DNA from: Bilabrum cf. latius
Taxonomy: Eukaryota > Bigyra: Bicosoecida > Bigyra > Bicosoecida
Direction of reading: 5' to 3'
DNA: 64,000 nt
Assembly (NCBI GenBank): GCA_965178125.1
Contig: OZ237762.1
Span: 248,001 to 312,000 of the forward strand
The notes below the pieces were generated by a model. It was not told where the DNA came from. It did no database searches and saw only the letters and a list, made by a program, of their open reading frames with translations. Position numbers and translations under genes: made by a program. Position 1 is the first letter of the stretch. Every line of letters begins with the position of its first letter. Positions 1 through 10,324 of the stretch are shown here, piece after piece.

Positions 1-1454
1 GACCCGTAAACTCCGCCGCGGATATCGAGGCCTTGATGCAGCAGCCATTCGGGGAGCACATCGATGCTGACGGCGGCACTGCAGACGGCAATCTCGGCTA
101 TGATAATATTGCTGATGCTGCAGACGAAGCTGAGACTGGTGCTGCAGACGAGACTGGTGCTGCAGACGAGGCTGAGACTGGTGCTGCAGACGAGGCTGAG
201 ACTGGTGCTGCAGACGAGGCTGAGACTGATGCTGCAGGCGAAGCTGAGAATGATGCTGCAGACGAGACTGGTGCTGCAGACGAGGTTGAGACTGATGCTG
301 CAGGCGAGGTTGAGACTGGTGCTGCAGACGAGGCTGAGACTGGTGCTGCAGACGAGACTGGTGCTGCAGACGAGGCTGAGACTGGTGCTGCAGACGAGAC
401 TGGCGATGCAGTCGAGGCTGAGACTGGTGCTGCAGACGAGACTGGTGCTGCAGACGAGGTTGAGACTGATGCTGCAGACGAGGCTGAGACTGGTGCTGCA
501 GACGAGACTGATGCTGCAGACGAGGTTGAGACTGGTGCTGCAGACGAGGCTGAGACTGGTGCTGCAGACGAGGTTGAGACTGATGCTGCAGGCGAGGTTG
601 AGACTGGTGCTGCAGACGAGGCTGAGACTGGTGCTGCAGACGAGACTGGTGCTGCAGACGAGGCTGAGACTGGTGCTGCAGACGAGACTGGTGATGCAGT
701 CGAGGCTGAGACTGGTGCTGCAGACGAGGCTGAGACTGGTGCTGCAGACGAGACTGAGAATGATGGTGCAGACGAGGCTGAGACTGGTGCTGCAGACGAG
801 GCTGAGACTGGTGCTGCAGACGAGGCTGAGACTGGTGCTGCAGACGAGGCTGAGACTGATGCTGCAGACGAAGCTGAGGCTGATGCTGCAGACTAGACTG
901 GTGCTGCAGACGAGGCTGAGAATGATGCTGCGGGTGAGGCTGATGCTAGCACTCTGGAGCAAGCAGGTGATGGCACCACCGTGTTGTCCTCATCGGCTGG
1001 GCTGGATCAGCCGTCATTCGTGCTGGCGTCGCAGGGTGCAGGGGACTGTGGTGCATCCCCCGCACACGATGCTGCGGCAGGCGCCTTCAGCCCTGGGGGC
1101 GTCAACGATTCGGTGCTGAGCGGCCCCTTGGACGATTTGGAGAACACAGCGGACCTAGATGGCACAGTGATGCTTGCAGGATCTGTGGTGCTGCCACCGG
1201 GAGCGCTGGCGGGAGCGGGAGCCGGAGCAGGGGCGTCAGCCGGTGAAATGTTGGCTGGTGCTGGGGGATAGGCACCCGTGGGTGGTGGAGAAGAGAGCAG
1301 CCGCCTTCAAGACAGCCAAGCAGGCCATAAGGATGCAGTGCGCGGGCATGAGAGTGCAGATGCACCATCAGGGGGCGGGGAGGATGGCCAAGCGAACGGA
1401 ACTGACGGACACACCGGTGAATTTGAGTAGGACAGTGTCGACGGGGGCAGCTAA
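1..1454 (+). CDS. Acidic tandem-repeat protein, 5' end outside window
   Basis: The frame is open from the window edge to TAA at 1452-1454, passing in-frame TAG at 894, 1269 and 1428, which are read as Gln under the code inferred here. Residues are dominated by two interleaved repeat units, AADEAETG (24 nt) and AADETG (18 nt), between about 115 and 930, giving a very acidic Ala/Asp/Glu/Gly/Thr-rich protein. The region after 930 is low in repeats but still Gly/Ala/Asp rich. No domain, signal peptide or membrane segment is visible, and I do not recognise the protein. The first TAG replaces what is GAG in neighbouring repeat units. A second frame (64-1119) is also open through the repeat; I prefer this one because it stays open through the non-repetitive 3' part. 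The start codon is not visible. Confidence 0.5.
115..930 (+). repeat. Tandem 24-bp and 18-bp units coding for acidic peptide
   Basis: Imperfect tandem array of GCTGCAGACGAG-based units, alternating 24 bp (AADEAETG) and 18 bp (AADETG). Unit lengths are multiples of three, so the array can expand or contract without a frameshift. Units differ by single substitutions such as G to T in the Gly codon (Asp variant) or C to T (Val variant). Confidence 0.85.
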
Positions 1455-1759
1455 TGCACATGAAATACCTAAGTGACTTTAGACTACGCTGCGTGGTTTT
1501 TGTTCTGTTTTGTGCTTTTCTCCTGCGGCGCCCAAGCCAACACAACTCCCTTGCAGATCGCAAGCACACGCCTGTGACTACGACCATATCGTGAGGTTGC
1601 CGCCACACCCACACACCACCCATCCACTCCATTATTCATCCATCCTCAGGAGTACAGAATCGATTGAACACTCCGCACTCCAACCTTCGCTGAAAGCTTC
1701 GCTAGCGCTGGCAGCAGTAGCAAGCAATCCGCCATCTCCCCAGGGACAGTCCCTGGCGC
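1455..1759. other. Convergent intergenic region
   Basis: This is about 305 bp between the TAA of the acidic repeat gene on the plus strand and the TAA of RPS27 on the minus strand. It presumably holds both 3' UTRs. I see no gene, tRNA or strong hairpin. Confidence 0.5.
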
Positions 1760-2296
1760 TTACACGCGCTTCACCCTGTACCTGTGAGTCACCTGCACGC
1801 TAGCCTTGCCGCCAGTCGGCCTGGTCAGCACCCATCCGCACTCCTCCTTGGGGCATACAACGATCGCGTTGGCGTGGCTGAACACGGTGGTGATGGTGCC
1901 GCAGTTGCTGCACTCGATGTCCAGGAAGTTCGAGTTGGGAGTCTGAACAAGACGAGCCTTCTTGTGCATGGTCTTCTCATCGGCAGCGCTGGGGTTCAGC
2001 ATGTCCTTGATCATCCATCCGGCGGCCGCCTGCAGTGCAACGTAGCAAGTGATCAACATCAACAGCATAGTACAGAGGCTGCATATGTTACAGTGACTAT
2101 AATTAACACAAGAATATGCCACGCGGTCCAGCGGTGCAGCATAGCCAACGACATTTAGTTGGCGTTCCAGCAAGCAAAATACTAAAATCCAGGCTAGCTA
2201 CCTCCACAATTATCAAATGCATACACCATGACAACAGCGTCTAAATAGATACATCATTAATTACCAATCCCGATAACCGGGTCCAAGACTCACCAT
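1760..2296 (-). CDS. RPS27: 40S ribosomal protein eS27 (RPS27)
   Basis: Small-subunit zinc-ribbon ribosomal protein. The conserved core is clear: HKKARLVQTPNSNFLDIEC, then TITTVFSHAN and PTGGKA, ending RVKRV before TAA (1760-1762). The main exon starts at 2029 after a TGCAG acceptor. Upstream, an ATG at 2294-2296 is followed at once by GTGAGT, so I infer a start codon alone on the first coding exon and a 264-nt intron, giving 90 aa starting MAAAGWMIKDML. The alternative is initiation at the internal ATG at 2014 (84 aa, the usual family length). The zinc ligands are unusual: CSNC is normal, but the second pair is CPKEEC (C-x4-C) instead of C-x2-C. There is no in-frame TAG. Confidence 0.88.
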
Positions 2297-2429
2297 TGTT
2301 GTTGGAATCCTCGATTTATGTTTTTTACGGCATTTGAGGTGATCGGATCGACAATAATAACGTTACCATCAAAATCTGGTTTTATACATCAACGGATTGA
2401 AAGGTATCACAGCTTTATGCTCAGGTACG

Positions 2430-2960
2430 ATGGGATCGTATCCATCACGAACTATTTTAGTTGTAGGTCTTGATGGCAGCGGCAAGTCAACACTAGTGGA
2501 ACAGGCTTGCAGACCAGTAGATTCGAAGGAGACCATGCTAATTGTGCCAACTACAGGTTGCATAAGAAAGAGAAGCTGTTTCGCGTATGGGGCCAACTGG
2601 ACGTTTTTCGATTGTGGTGGTAGAATTGAGGACAGAGTGCTGTGGCCTGAGACGATGCAGCACGTCGATGGGGTGCTATTCGTGCTCGATTCTGGCGACA
2701 TGGACAGAATCGCCGAACTTCGCAGCTGGGCTGCGCATGTTATGTAGCTAGCAGCGAGAACCGGCGATCGTCCTAGACCGGTCCTTTTTGCCTGCAACTC
2801 TCGTCCAGATCTGCCGAAGGAGCGAACGATGGATGCTCGCACCGCGAAGGAGGCACTGGGCCTGCAGTAGGCTATGCACTCCCAGCCGGTCACCGCCATG
2901 GACGTAGGGGCGCTTGATGGCATAGGTCTAGAGCAAGCGCTCTCGTGGTTTTTACAGTGA
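2430..2960 (+). CDS. Divergent ARF-like small GTPase
   Basis: 176 aa, reading through TAG at 2745 and 2868 as Gln, stop TGA 2958-2960. The ARF fold is recognisable. Gly2 in the N-terminus MGSYPSR could be myristoylated. The P-loop is GLDGSGKS, the switch II region reads DCGGR, then come the hydrophobic strand VLFVLDSGD and a C-terminal helix ending ALSWFLQ. Key positions are degenerate: the catalytic Gln of the ARF switch II DxGGQ motif is Arg, and the NKxD guanine-specificity motif appears as NSRPD with one extra residue. The protein may bind nucleotide poorly or not hydrolyse GTP. The N-terminal amphipathic helix is also short. I chose the ATG at 2430 because no ATG occurs upstream in this frame and Gly2 fits the family. 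It cannot be assigned to a named ARL subgroup by eye. Confidence 0.72.
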
Positions 2961-3292
2961 CGATGCATCGGCCGTGGTGCGCAGATGAGGCATTCAGGCT
3001 GCAGCGCCAGCCAGTTGGTAGTTAGCACTTTGTTGTGGAGCATCGACTGCCAGTGATGGACCGCAATCGCACGAATGACAGCATCAGAAGATAGATACGT
3101 GATTGAATAGCTGAGGGTGCGAATCGTCAGGATAACTCTGTGCGTGTCAACAAGGAGGCATGAGCGAGCATGCAGCCTTCAAGTTGCCGGGCACACTCTC
3201 TGGCACTGGCACACAAAGCTAGCAGCTCCATCAGGCTCTTCGGCGGTCGAGGACAGCAGCGATGGATCGAATCAGTCCAGCTAATGGCCCGT
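2961..3292. other. Convergent intergenic region
   Basis: 332 bp between the ARF-like gene (plus) and the cyclophilin gene (minus), both ending here. The open frames in this stretch are short and show no conserved motif; I see nothing else in it. Confidence 0.45.
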
Positions 3293-4022
3293 CAATCACT
3301 CGGCGAGCTCTCCCGAGTCGGCGATGGTGATCTTGCCGGCGGGCTTGCCAGAGGGGGAGCCCTTGCCCTCGACCGTCTTGACCACGTCCATGCCCTCGAT
3401 CACCTTGCCGAACACCACGTGGCGGTTGTCCAGCCAGGGGGTCTTCACGGTGGTGATGAAGAACTGGGAGCCGTTCGTGTCCGGGCCCGCGTTGGCCATG
3501 GACAGGATGCCGGGGCCCGTGTGCGTGAGGCTGAAATTCTCGTCCTGGAATTTCTCTGGGATGTTAAAAGCGGGGAAAATGCGTGAACAGATAGGGTCAA
3601 ATCGCAGGTAGCAGTCATGCGGTTGCGATCGCCCCAAGTGCGACTCATAGTTTGCGCTTGCCGTTCGGCCTTCATTACTCGTTCTCACCACCGTAGATGG
3701 ACTCGCCGCCCATGCCGTTGCCCATGGTGAAGTCTCCGCCCTGGATCATGAAGTTGGGGATCACACGGTGGAAGCTGCTGCCCTTGTAGTGGAGGGCCTT
3801 GCCAGAGTTGCCGGTGCCCTTCTCGCCCGTGCACAGGGCGCGGAAGTTCTCGACCGTCTTGGGGACGTCAGCGCCGTACAGGCCCATAACAATACGGCCA
3901 GCTGCCTCTCCGTCGATCTCAATGTCAAAGAATACCTTCTTGGTGATCTTGGGCTGCGGATCAAAGGCAAGGATCGTTCGTGATTGCTCTATCGTGAAGT
4001 GCCGCGGATTGCACTGTACCAT
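3293..4022 (-). CDS. Cyclophilin-type peptidyl-prolyl isomerase
   Basis: 176-aa single-domain cyclophilin, a cytosolic PPIA/CYP18-like protein that isomerises X-Pro bonds. Exons on the minus strand are 4022-4020 (ATG only), 3953-3689 and 3555-3293, all GT-AG, ending in TGA. Splicing at GTGAGA (3688) and CCCAG (3556) gives the junction ESIYGEKFQDEN, as in other cyclophilins, where simple read-through does not. Visible motifs are [23 protein letters not shown] with the catalytic Arg, [15 protein letters not shown] and the Trp of [13 protein letters not shown]. The first exon model rests on ATG followed by GTACAG and a CCGCAG acceptor. A longer unspliced N-terminus is also open but would be atypical. 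Confidence 0.93.
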
Positions 4023-4385
4023 AATGTAGCAATATCTGCACTTTATATCATCCACGTGACTCCAGATTATATTCAAAGTGCACGAGCTCTGCATGTGCGA
4101 CACGGTTCCACGTTGTCAGCAGGGTGTAACATTGGCAGCGAATCGCGCCAAAACTCACAGACTTGGCTTCAACACCGTTGGAAGCAAGAAACAAGCTAGC
4201 AACCGACAGAGTAGCAATCAAGGACATCATTATTGCTCTGACTCTCTGCTTGTACGACCCTCGTGCGCTTTGCGCGCAGTTCTGTATTAAATATGTATGT
4301 AAGGTGCACGTATTCCGTCGTCAGGTGCAACAATGCAGAAGCGCAATTGTACGTTAATCCGAGCACAAGTCAATTCCTACCAAGT
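4023..4385. promoter_or_regulatory. Shared 5' region of cyclophilin and ArfGAP genes
   Basis: This 363-bp gap lies between two divergently transcribed genes, the cyclophilin (minus, start 4022) and the ArfGAP (plus, inferred start 4386). It is AT-richer than the flanking exons and must hold both promoters and 5' UTRs. I see no clear TATA box or other defined element. Confidence 0.45.
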
Positions 4386-5960
4386 ATGGCCAATGCTGTA
4401 AGAATATTCATACTCGCGATGCGAACGATTTTGTGTCCATGTGCTGTAGTGCCGCATTGAAACACGGTAATCCTTTCTTGCTCAAGCGTTCCATGGTGAT
4501 CACAGGCAGACATCGCTGCGCGAAACAAAGAATACGTGCTGAAGCTATCGGCCTTACCAGAAAACTCAACGTGTGCGGATTGCCGCGCCAAAGGTGAGCG
4601 AGCAATGTGGCCTGCCGGAACGCTCCCTGCTGCGCAAGCGAAGAGTGCGTCACATTGCGCTTCGCCACATTCACATACCTGCAATGATCGCAGCACCCCG
4701 ATGGGCTTCCGCGACTCTTGGTACGTTTATCTGCATTCGATGCTCTGGTCTGCATCGGCAGATCGGGACCCACATCACTTTTGTTCGTTCGGTTACGTTG
4801 GATGAGTGGAAGACGCGGCAGGTAAAGAAGATGATGGACTGGGGCAACCTGAAAGCTAACGCGTACTACGAAGCCAACATGCCCCGTGGCGCGTTCATTC
4901 CCACGGAGCACGACGGCGCGGGGGAGGTGGAGCGCTTCCTCCGGGACAAGTACGAGCGCAAGCTGTGGGCCCAGCCTTGCGACCCCGAGGACTTCCTCGA
5001 TGACTGGGACACGGACGCGGAGGAAGAAGCGAGGAACAGGATAAAGGGAGGCAAGCGGTCCAAGAAGAGCAAGAAGAACAAGAAGGAGAAGAGCTCATCC
5101 TCGAAGAAATCCAAGTCGTCCAAGAAAGACAAGGCAGGCAAGTCCAGCAGGAAGGAGGCACCCCCCCCTCCCAGCCCTGCCCCTGCCCCAGCCCCCGCTC
5201 CCGTCGCTGCTCCGGCCCCTGGTCGATCCAAGGCACAGCAAGAGGAGGCAGATGACGTGTTTGGGGACTTTTTTGCCCCCCAGGGCGGGGACTCGTCCTC
5301 GGGGGGAGGGGGCAAGGTCGCGACTGCCGCGGCCGTCGCTGCCCTGTCCCCACCCCGGGGGTCCGGCGGGGGGGTGTCCTCCTCGGATGTGTCTAGGAGG
5401 AGGAGGGCGGATCGGGCCGGGGCCAAGTCGTCGTCGAGGTCAGGGAACAAGGGTGCAACCTCCTCTTCCTCCTCCTCGTCCAAGAGCAAGCCAAAGCCCG
5501 CGCCGGTCAAGGCCGCCGAGCCCGAGTCGGACGACGAGGATGAGGACCTGTTCGCCATGCACATGTTCGAGGGAACACCGTCCACCCCGGGGGGTGCCAG
5601 CTCCTCCACCTCGGGGACCTCCGTCGGTGCATCGGCCCCCCACTTTTCGACTCCGGGCGAGTCGCCCAACCCCGCCCGCCCCACTGTGGACAGCACCTCG
5701 GCCCCTGCCCCTGGCCCCGCCTCCGCAGAGGACGTGGATCCCTTCGCGGATCCATCAGGCGGCGGAAGCAGTGTGATGAGTGCGCCCAAGGCGGACCCCA
5801 AGGCCGCCATCATGTCGGCCTATGGATAGACCGCGTCTCACGGTGGTGGTGCCGGTTCGGGTGCTGGGGCGGGGAATGGTGCTGGTGCTGGTGCTGGGCG
5901 AGCTGCGGATCCGTTTGCTGGCCTCATGGGTGGGGGCCAGGGGGGGCGTCCGGGGCAGAT

Positions 5961-5992
<32 letters not shown>

Positions 5993-6024
5993 GGATGGCG
6001 ATGGGGATGGGGGCCAGGCCTGGT

Positions 6025-6057
<33 letters not shown>

Positions 6058-6155
6058 GGGATGATGGCACCTCCGTAGGCAATGATGATGATGGCGCCAC
6101 CAGGGGCTAGGCCCATGCCCAACTTGTGGGCTCAGAGGCCGAATGGTGGGGCAGG

Positions 6156-6201
<46 letters not shown>

Positions 6202-6297
6202 GGGGGGATGGGCATGGGCATGGGCGCTATGGCGAGGCCTGGGCAGCCTGGGGCTCCTGGCATGAGCACCGGCGGTCCTCGGCCGTTCGGATCCTGA
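4386..6297 (+). CDS. SMAP/AGD5-type ArfGAP with Gly-Met-rich tail
   Basis: GTPase-activating protein for ARF proteins in membrane traffic. Inferred exons are 4386-4397 (MANA), 4506-4593 and 4694-6297, giving 567 aa and stop TGA. Splicing restores the zinc finger C-x2-C-x16-C-x2-C, from TCADCRAKAPRWAS to FICIRC. The following CSGLHR contains the Arg finger, and the helix HITFVRSVTLDEWK is typical. After the about 120-aa GAP domain come a Lys/Ser-rich segment, low-complexity Pro/Ala/Ser stretches and a tail of poly-Gln and (Gly-Met)n. TAG at 5827 and 6076 lies in the tail and is read as Gln. The GAP domain most resembles SMAP1/2 and plant AGD5. The first exon is inferred from a good donor (GTAAGA) and matching phase only. 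Confidence 0.85.
5962..6063 (+). repeat. CAG run followed by ATGGGC hexanucleotide repeat
   Basis: Ten CAG codons (poly-Gln), then after a short spacer several ATGGGC units coding for (Met-Gly)n in the ArfGAP tail. Confidence 0.85.
6157..6232 (+). repeat. ATGGGC hexanucleotide repeat
   Basis: A second (Met-Gly)n-coding block of ATGGGC units in the ArfGAP tail, interrupted once by a G-rich unit. Confidence 0.85.
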
Positions 6298-6499
6298 ATT
6301 GGTAGCAGCGCGTCAAATGATTATATATGCGTTTCAGTTGTCTGCACGGTCATCCACAGGCAAGCGTGGCAATGGCCATTGGCCAGAAGAATCGTTTTGT
6401 AACGATATGTTTCAGGAAAACTGATATAGTATTGTGGCCTTCGCACTGAACCTGCTGCTGCGCCAATTTATCCGGATCAAATACTGGTAGGACAGCATC

Positions 6500-7880
6500 A
6501 TGCACGCAGTTCGACCGTTGCGATCTCTTGCTACTCGTTCTGTTGCTGTAGGACGCCGGATGGCAAGCACCAAGGCGGCATCCTTACGATTTGCTCGATA
6601 TGGTAGCGTGAAGCAAGTTATCAAGTGAGAGGTATACACTGCCGCGTGCTCTGATGCGCCGAATGCATAGTTGTCTGGTAGTTTCCTACTCCTATCTGCT
6701 CCCCCTCGTCACTGACGCGTTCCTGCTGCAGAATGGAAGATGTCGAAGTCAAGGACCCCGCTGCCGATGAGGTGCAGGTCTCTTGGCAAGCAGCACCGGT
6801 GACTGATAGGGATTTTTCTACAGTGAGGTAGTCATCAATCATGCGGTGTCGAAACCTTGCATCTTGCTCCTTCCATAGCTTGTGTGGTGGGGGCATCTCG
6901 TGACCGTGGGGCGCTCACCCCGATCAGATACGCTCCATTCTGCGCGAATTTACAGCGTGCCAAATTCTAGAATCCGTTTTTGTTCTGCTAAGCGGTCGCA
7001 GATTGAAGGTTTCCTTGCCTCATAGGAAGTCCCCCTGCCAGCGGTGGCGGGGCACGAGGGCATCGGCGTGGCCTCCAAGGTAGGCTCGGGCGTGAAGGGC
7101 ATCAAGGAGGGCGACACGGTGGTGCCAGTGGCCCCAGGGGCTGGCACGTGGTCTAAGACATCTTTGGTGGCCGGCAAGGACCTCGCGGCCATCGAGCCAG
7201 TCAAGGGCAAGGACGTGGGCGACGTGGCCTCTATCTCTGCCGCCATCCTCCCCGGAGTCATGGCACGCGCCATGCTGGATGCCTCAGGGGCGGGCGAGGG
7301 CGACGTGGTCGTGCAGACCATGGGGCTGGGCACCGTGGGCATGTGCGTCAACGCCGAGGCCGCGGCCCGCGGCATCGTCGTGGTGAACACGCACCCCGAC
7401 CACCCCGATTGGCAGGAGCTCAGCGCACACGTCCAGGGCCTCAACCCCGCGGCCATGACCCTCACCGAGGAAGTCGCCAGGTCGCCCGAGTTCGCCCGTG
7501 TGACGAGTGACCTCCCCCGCGCCAAGGCCGTGATCGACGGGGCCGGCGGGGCCGCTGCTCTCTAGGCCGCGTACGCCCTCGGCCCCGGTGGGCAGGTGAT
7601 CACGTACAGCAACGCCTCGAGGAAGCCGCTGACCCTGTCCTACAAGCAGCTTCTTGGGCTGGGCATCTCGGCCAGGGGATTCAGCGTGGCGCAGTGGGCG
7701 GCGGCGGCCGGCTCCGATGCTGTGCAGGCGGCCGTGGGCGCCTCCCGCAAGGCGGCCGGCGACCTGGCCATGGGGACAGGCGCGCTTGTGCCCGTGCGGG
7801 CGGAGAAGATGGCGGGGTGGGAGGGCGCGCTGCGAAAGGCCAGCGATCCGTACGAGAGGCAGGTGGTGCTGGTCATGTGA
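6500..7880 (+). CDS. MECR: Mitochondrial trans-2-enoyl-CoA/ACP reductase
   Basis: MDR-family NADPH-dependent enoyl reductase of mitochondrial type II fatty-acid synthesis. Exons are 6500-6624, 6732-6822 and 7002-7880, GT-AG, 364 aa, stop TGA. The N-terminus MHAVRPLRSLATRSVAVGRR is Arg/Ser-rich with no acidic residue, as in a mitochondrial presequence. Conserved segments follow the family in order: RYGSVKQVIKMEDVEV, QAAPVTDRDF (for the usual AAPINPSD), VPLPAVAGHEGIG, GDTVVPVAPGAGTW, the nucleotide-binding GLGTVG, and GGQVITYSNASRKP. TAG at 7023 joins the last exon in frame just before VPLPAV; another at 7563 lies in the NADPH domain. The loop that carries the catalytic Tyr in MECR/Etr1 proteins (IQGxYG) reads IEGFLAS here, without Tyr, so activity is uncertain. 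Confidence 0.85.
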
Positions 7881-8145
7881 GGGGCGGGGTAGGCGTGCAC
7901 TGCATTGTCGCGCGGCGTGGCGTAAGGGTGGTTGTCGATAAATCGGTCCACCGGTAGGAAATGGGTTGCTTGGATTAGAGATCGCTCGCTGCAGTGTGCC
8001 ATCGAGAGTGGAAGTTATCGCATCCCACGAATTGCAAATTGCCATTCAGTAGATCTACTACTAGTTCTAGTAGCTGGCTGGGCATGCCCTCCCTCATCAC
8101 ACACCTGCCGTCTTCGCCGTGCTTGCTTGTCGCACACCTGGCAAC

Positions 8146-9987
8146 ATGGGGAGGAAAAAGAGAGCAAACAGGACGAAGGCAACTGCTTGGTGCTACTATT
8201 GCCACAGAACCTTTGAGAACGAAGTAAGACAGTATCTTCGCCGCGCTACGTAAGGGTATCTAGATCCCGCGCCACTGTTGCCCTTGTCATTTCACGCCAT
8301 TGCTGCCCAGCGCAGGAGGTGCTTGTGGAGCACTAGCGTTCCAGACACTTCAAATGCATAGTTTGCAACAGAAAGGTGAGTTGTCCGTGTCGTAAAGGCT
8401 GCACGCCCCAACGAAGCTGCATTCGAAGCCACCGCGCTCCCCTGCTTGCCAACCTTGTTTGCACCGCAGATGGCTACTGTTTCTGCGATGGTTTCGCACT
8501 GTGCTCAAGTGCATAAAGAGTCAGTTGAGGCAGTTCCCGGCGCAAAACAGGGGTACGATGACATCAACATCGAGATCTTCGGCATGCAAGGTGTTCCACC
8601 GGAAGCACTTGCCGAGCATGGGATCACGTCAGGAGCAGACCAGCAGCCAAACAGAAAGAAAGCTAGAACCGAATCAAATAGTAGTACTGTAGGTGGGGGT
8701 CCCTCCGGTGGGCCTGGCTAGGGGGCGACGCAAATGCAGGGCGGATTCGAGGCAGTTGCTGGAGCTGCCGGTCCACTGGCCATGGGCGGCCCTGGGTTCT
8801 CAGGAATCGGCGGGCCGGGAGTACCATAGGGCCTCGGCTATTTAGGTGGCCCGGTTGGCACGGGCGCGTCTTCGCTGGGAGCGAACGCAGCCGCTGCCGC
8901 CGCTGCCACAGCGGGCCGCAGCGTTGCGCCGCAAGGGGCTGCACCTGGCGCGCAACCGGGCAGCTAGGCCACCGGGCTGGCATAGCTAGGATCGAATGCC
9001 CCCGGCAGTGCCCCAACCTCTGCACCCGTAGCCACGAGCTCCTCCTTCTCCTCCTCGTCCTCCTCGTCATCCTCGTCATCCTCCTCTGCTCCCTCTGCGG
9101 CGATCTCCTCCGCGGCCCGTGCCGTCCCCACAGGCCCGCTGCATGACCCGGTGCAGGAAACAGCGGACGGCACAATGCTTCAGTTCACCGACGACGGGGA
9201 GTCCCCCGAGGAGAAGAGGGCCCGTTTGCCCAAACACGCCATCGCGGTGCTGCAGGCCACTGGGGACCTAAGGGGAGCACAGCGTGTGGCACAGGAGGAG
9301 CACCATCGTGCAATGCAGCGGGCGGGTATGGCAGCCCCGCAGATGGTGGGGGGCATGAGGCCTGGCATGCAGGCACCGGCAGGTACCAGCACGGGAATGG
9401 GATTTGGAATGGGAATGGGGATGCAGGGGATGCAGCCCGGCCAACCGATGGGGATGGGTGGCATGCGGCCCGCGGGAATGATGATGTCTGGAGGGGCGTA
9501 TGGTGGAGCATACCCCGGCATGGGCATGGGCATGGGGGGGGCGGGTTCAGGCCTGGGGCAGCACTATCACCACCCTCCATACCCCATGCCGGGGGCAGGG
9601 GCGGCGGGGATGGGGAGTGTACCACCTCAGGGGCACGTCCCAGGGCCTGGACTGGGATTCGGCATGCAGATGCAAATGCAGACGCAGACGCAGATGCAGG
9701 CTCCATCCTCCTCGGCGCCATTCTCCGCGCCATTGCCACATGCATCTTCGGTGCCCACCGCAGTGCAGGCAGGTACTGGCCAGGTGCAGGTCCTGCCTGC
9801 TGGGGCGGGGGCTGGGGCCGGGGCTGGGGCTACAGCGGCGATTGGGGCGGCATCTGGAGGGATGCCAGCAGCTGCATCCTCCGCGGGATTTGGGGCAGGG
9901 GCAGGGGTAATAGCAGCCCCGCCTGCAGCGCCAGCAGTGGCCGTGACTGGCCAGTAGGGTCACGTTCGCAAGAGCAGGTGGGGGTGA
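8146..9987 (+). CDS. ZNF207: BuGZ/ZNF207-type zinc-finger spindle protein
   Basis: Homologue of BuGZ, a microtubule- and BUB3-binding chromosome-alignment factor (SUF4 in plants). Exons are 8146-8223, 8316-8375 and 8470-9987, 551 aa, stop TGA. The two C2H2 fingers are spread over the exons: CYYCHRTFENE, VLVEH-(TAG)-RSRHFKC, then CNRK and SHCAQVHKESVEAVP. Family members have Gln where the TAG lies (human QHQKAKHFKC). A GLEBS-like BUB3-binding motif, SPEEKRARLPKHA, is near residue 291. The remainder is low complexity with (Gly-Met) and Ala/Pro runs, as in the human protein. TAG occurs six times, at 8334, 8719, 8827, 8965, 8983 and 9955. The tail ends GHVRKSRWG. Confidence 0.9.
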
Positions 9988-10324
9988 CAGTAAGCAATCT
10001 GATGACGATCCTATTGTCGTGTCGGAAGGGAGCTGCACACTGCGGTGGGGTCTGACGAACAATACGTCTAGTTAGCCAACTAATCAATCTAGAAAACACT
10101 CAAAGGGTTGCAATAAAACGAATCGGATCGCCCCCGCCGCTGTATCTACGCACCATCGGCTGGCATCCTCGAGCAAGACAGCTAGCTCGAGCAGGCCAAG
10201 CCAGTTCTGTGCGCGCTGCCTGCAGGATGCTTCGGCAGCTAGCCAATTGAATAACAAACAGGACGGGCGGCGTAAGCCATACACACCAGCCAGCGATCCA
10301 ATGCCAAGCAAATGCGAATAAACC
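9988..10324. other. Convergent intergenic region
   Basis: 337 bp between the stop of the BuGZ gene (plus) and the stop of the TMEM184-like gene (minus). It is AT-richer than the exons. I see no gene or RNA element. Confidence 0.45.

Noticed and set aside
64-1119. Alternative repeat frame coding for a Leu/Gln/Thr/Arg-rich protein.
   Set aside because: It is open only because the repeat unit lacks stops in that frame. It ends at TGA soon after the repeat, while the acidic frame continues.
3675-3691. Non-canonical intron borders in cyclophilin after GGENE.
   Set aside because: A canonical GTGAGA donor a few bases earlier gives the conserved YGEKF junction.
4496-4505. A 10-nt intron (GTGATCACAG) after ATG at 4493 in the ArfGAP gene.
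   Set aside because: Too short to splice. A normal 108-nt intron from GTAAGA at 4398 to the same acceptor gives a sensible first exon.
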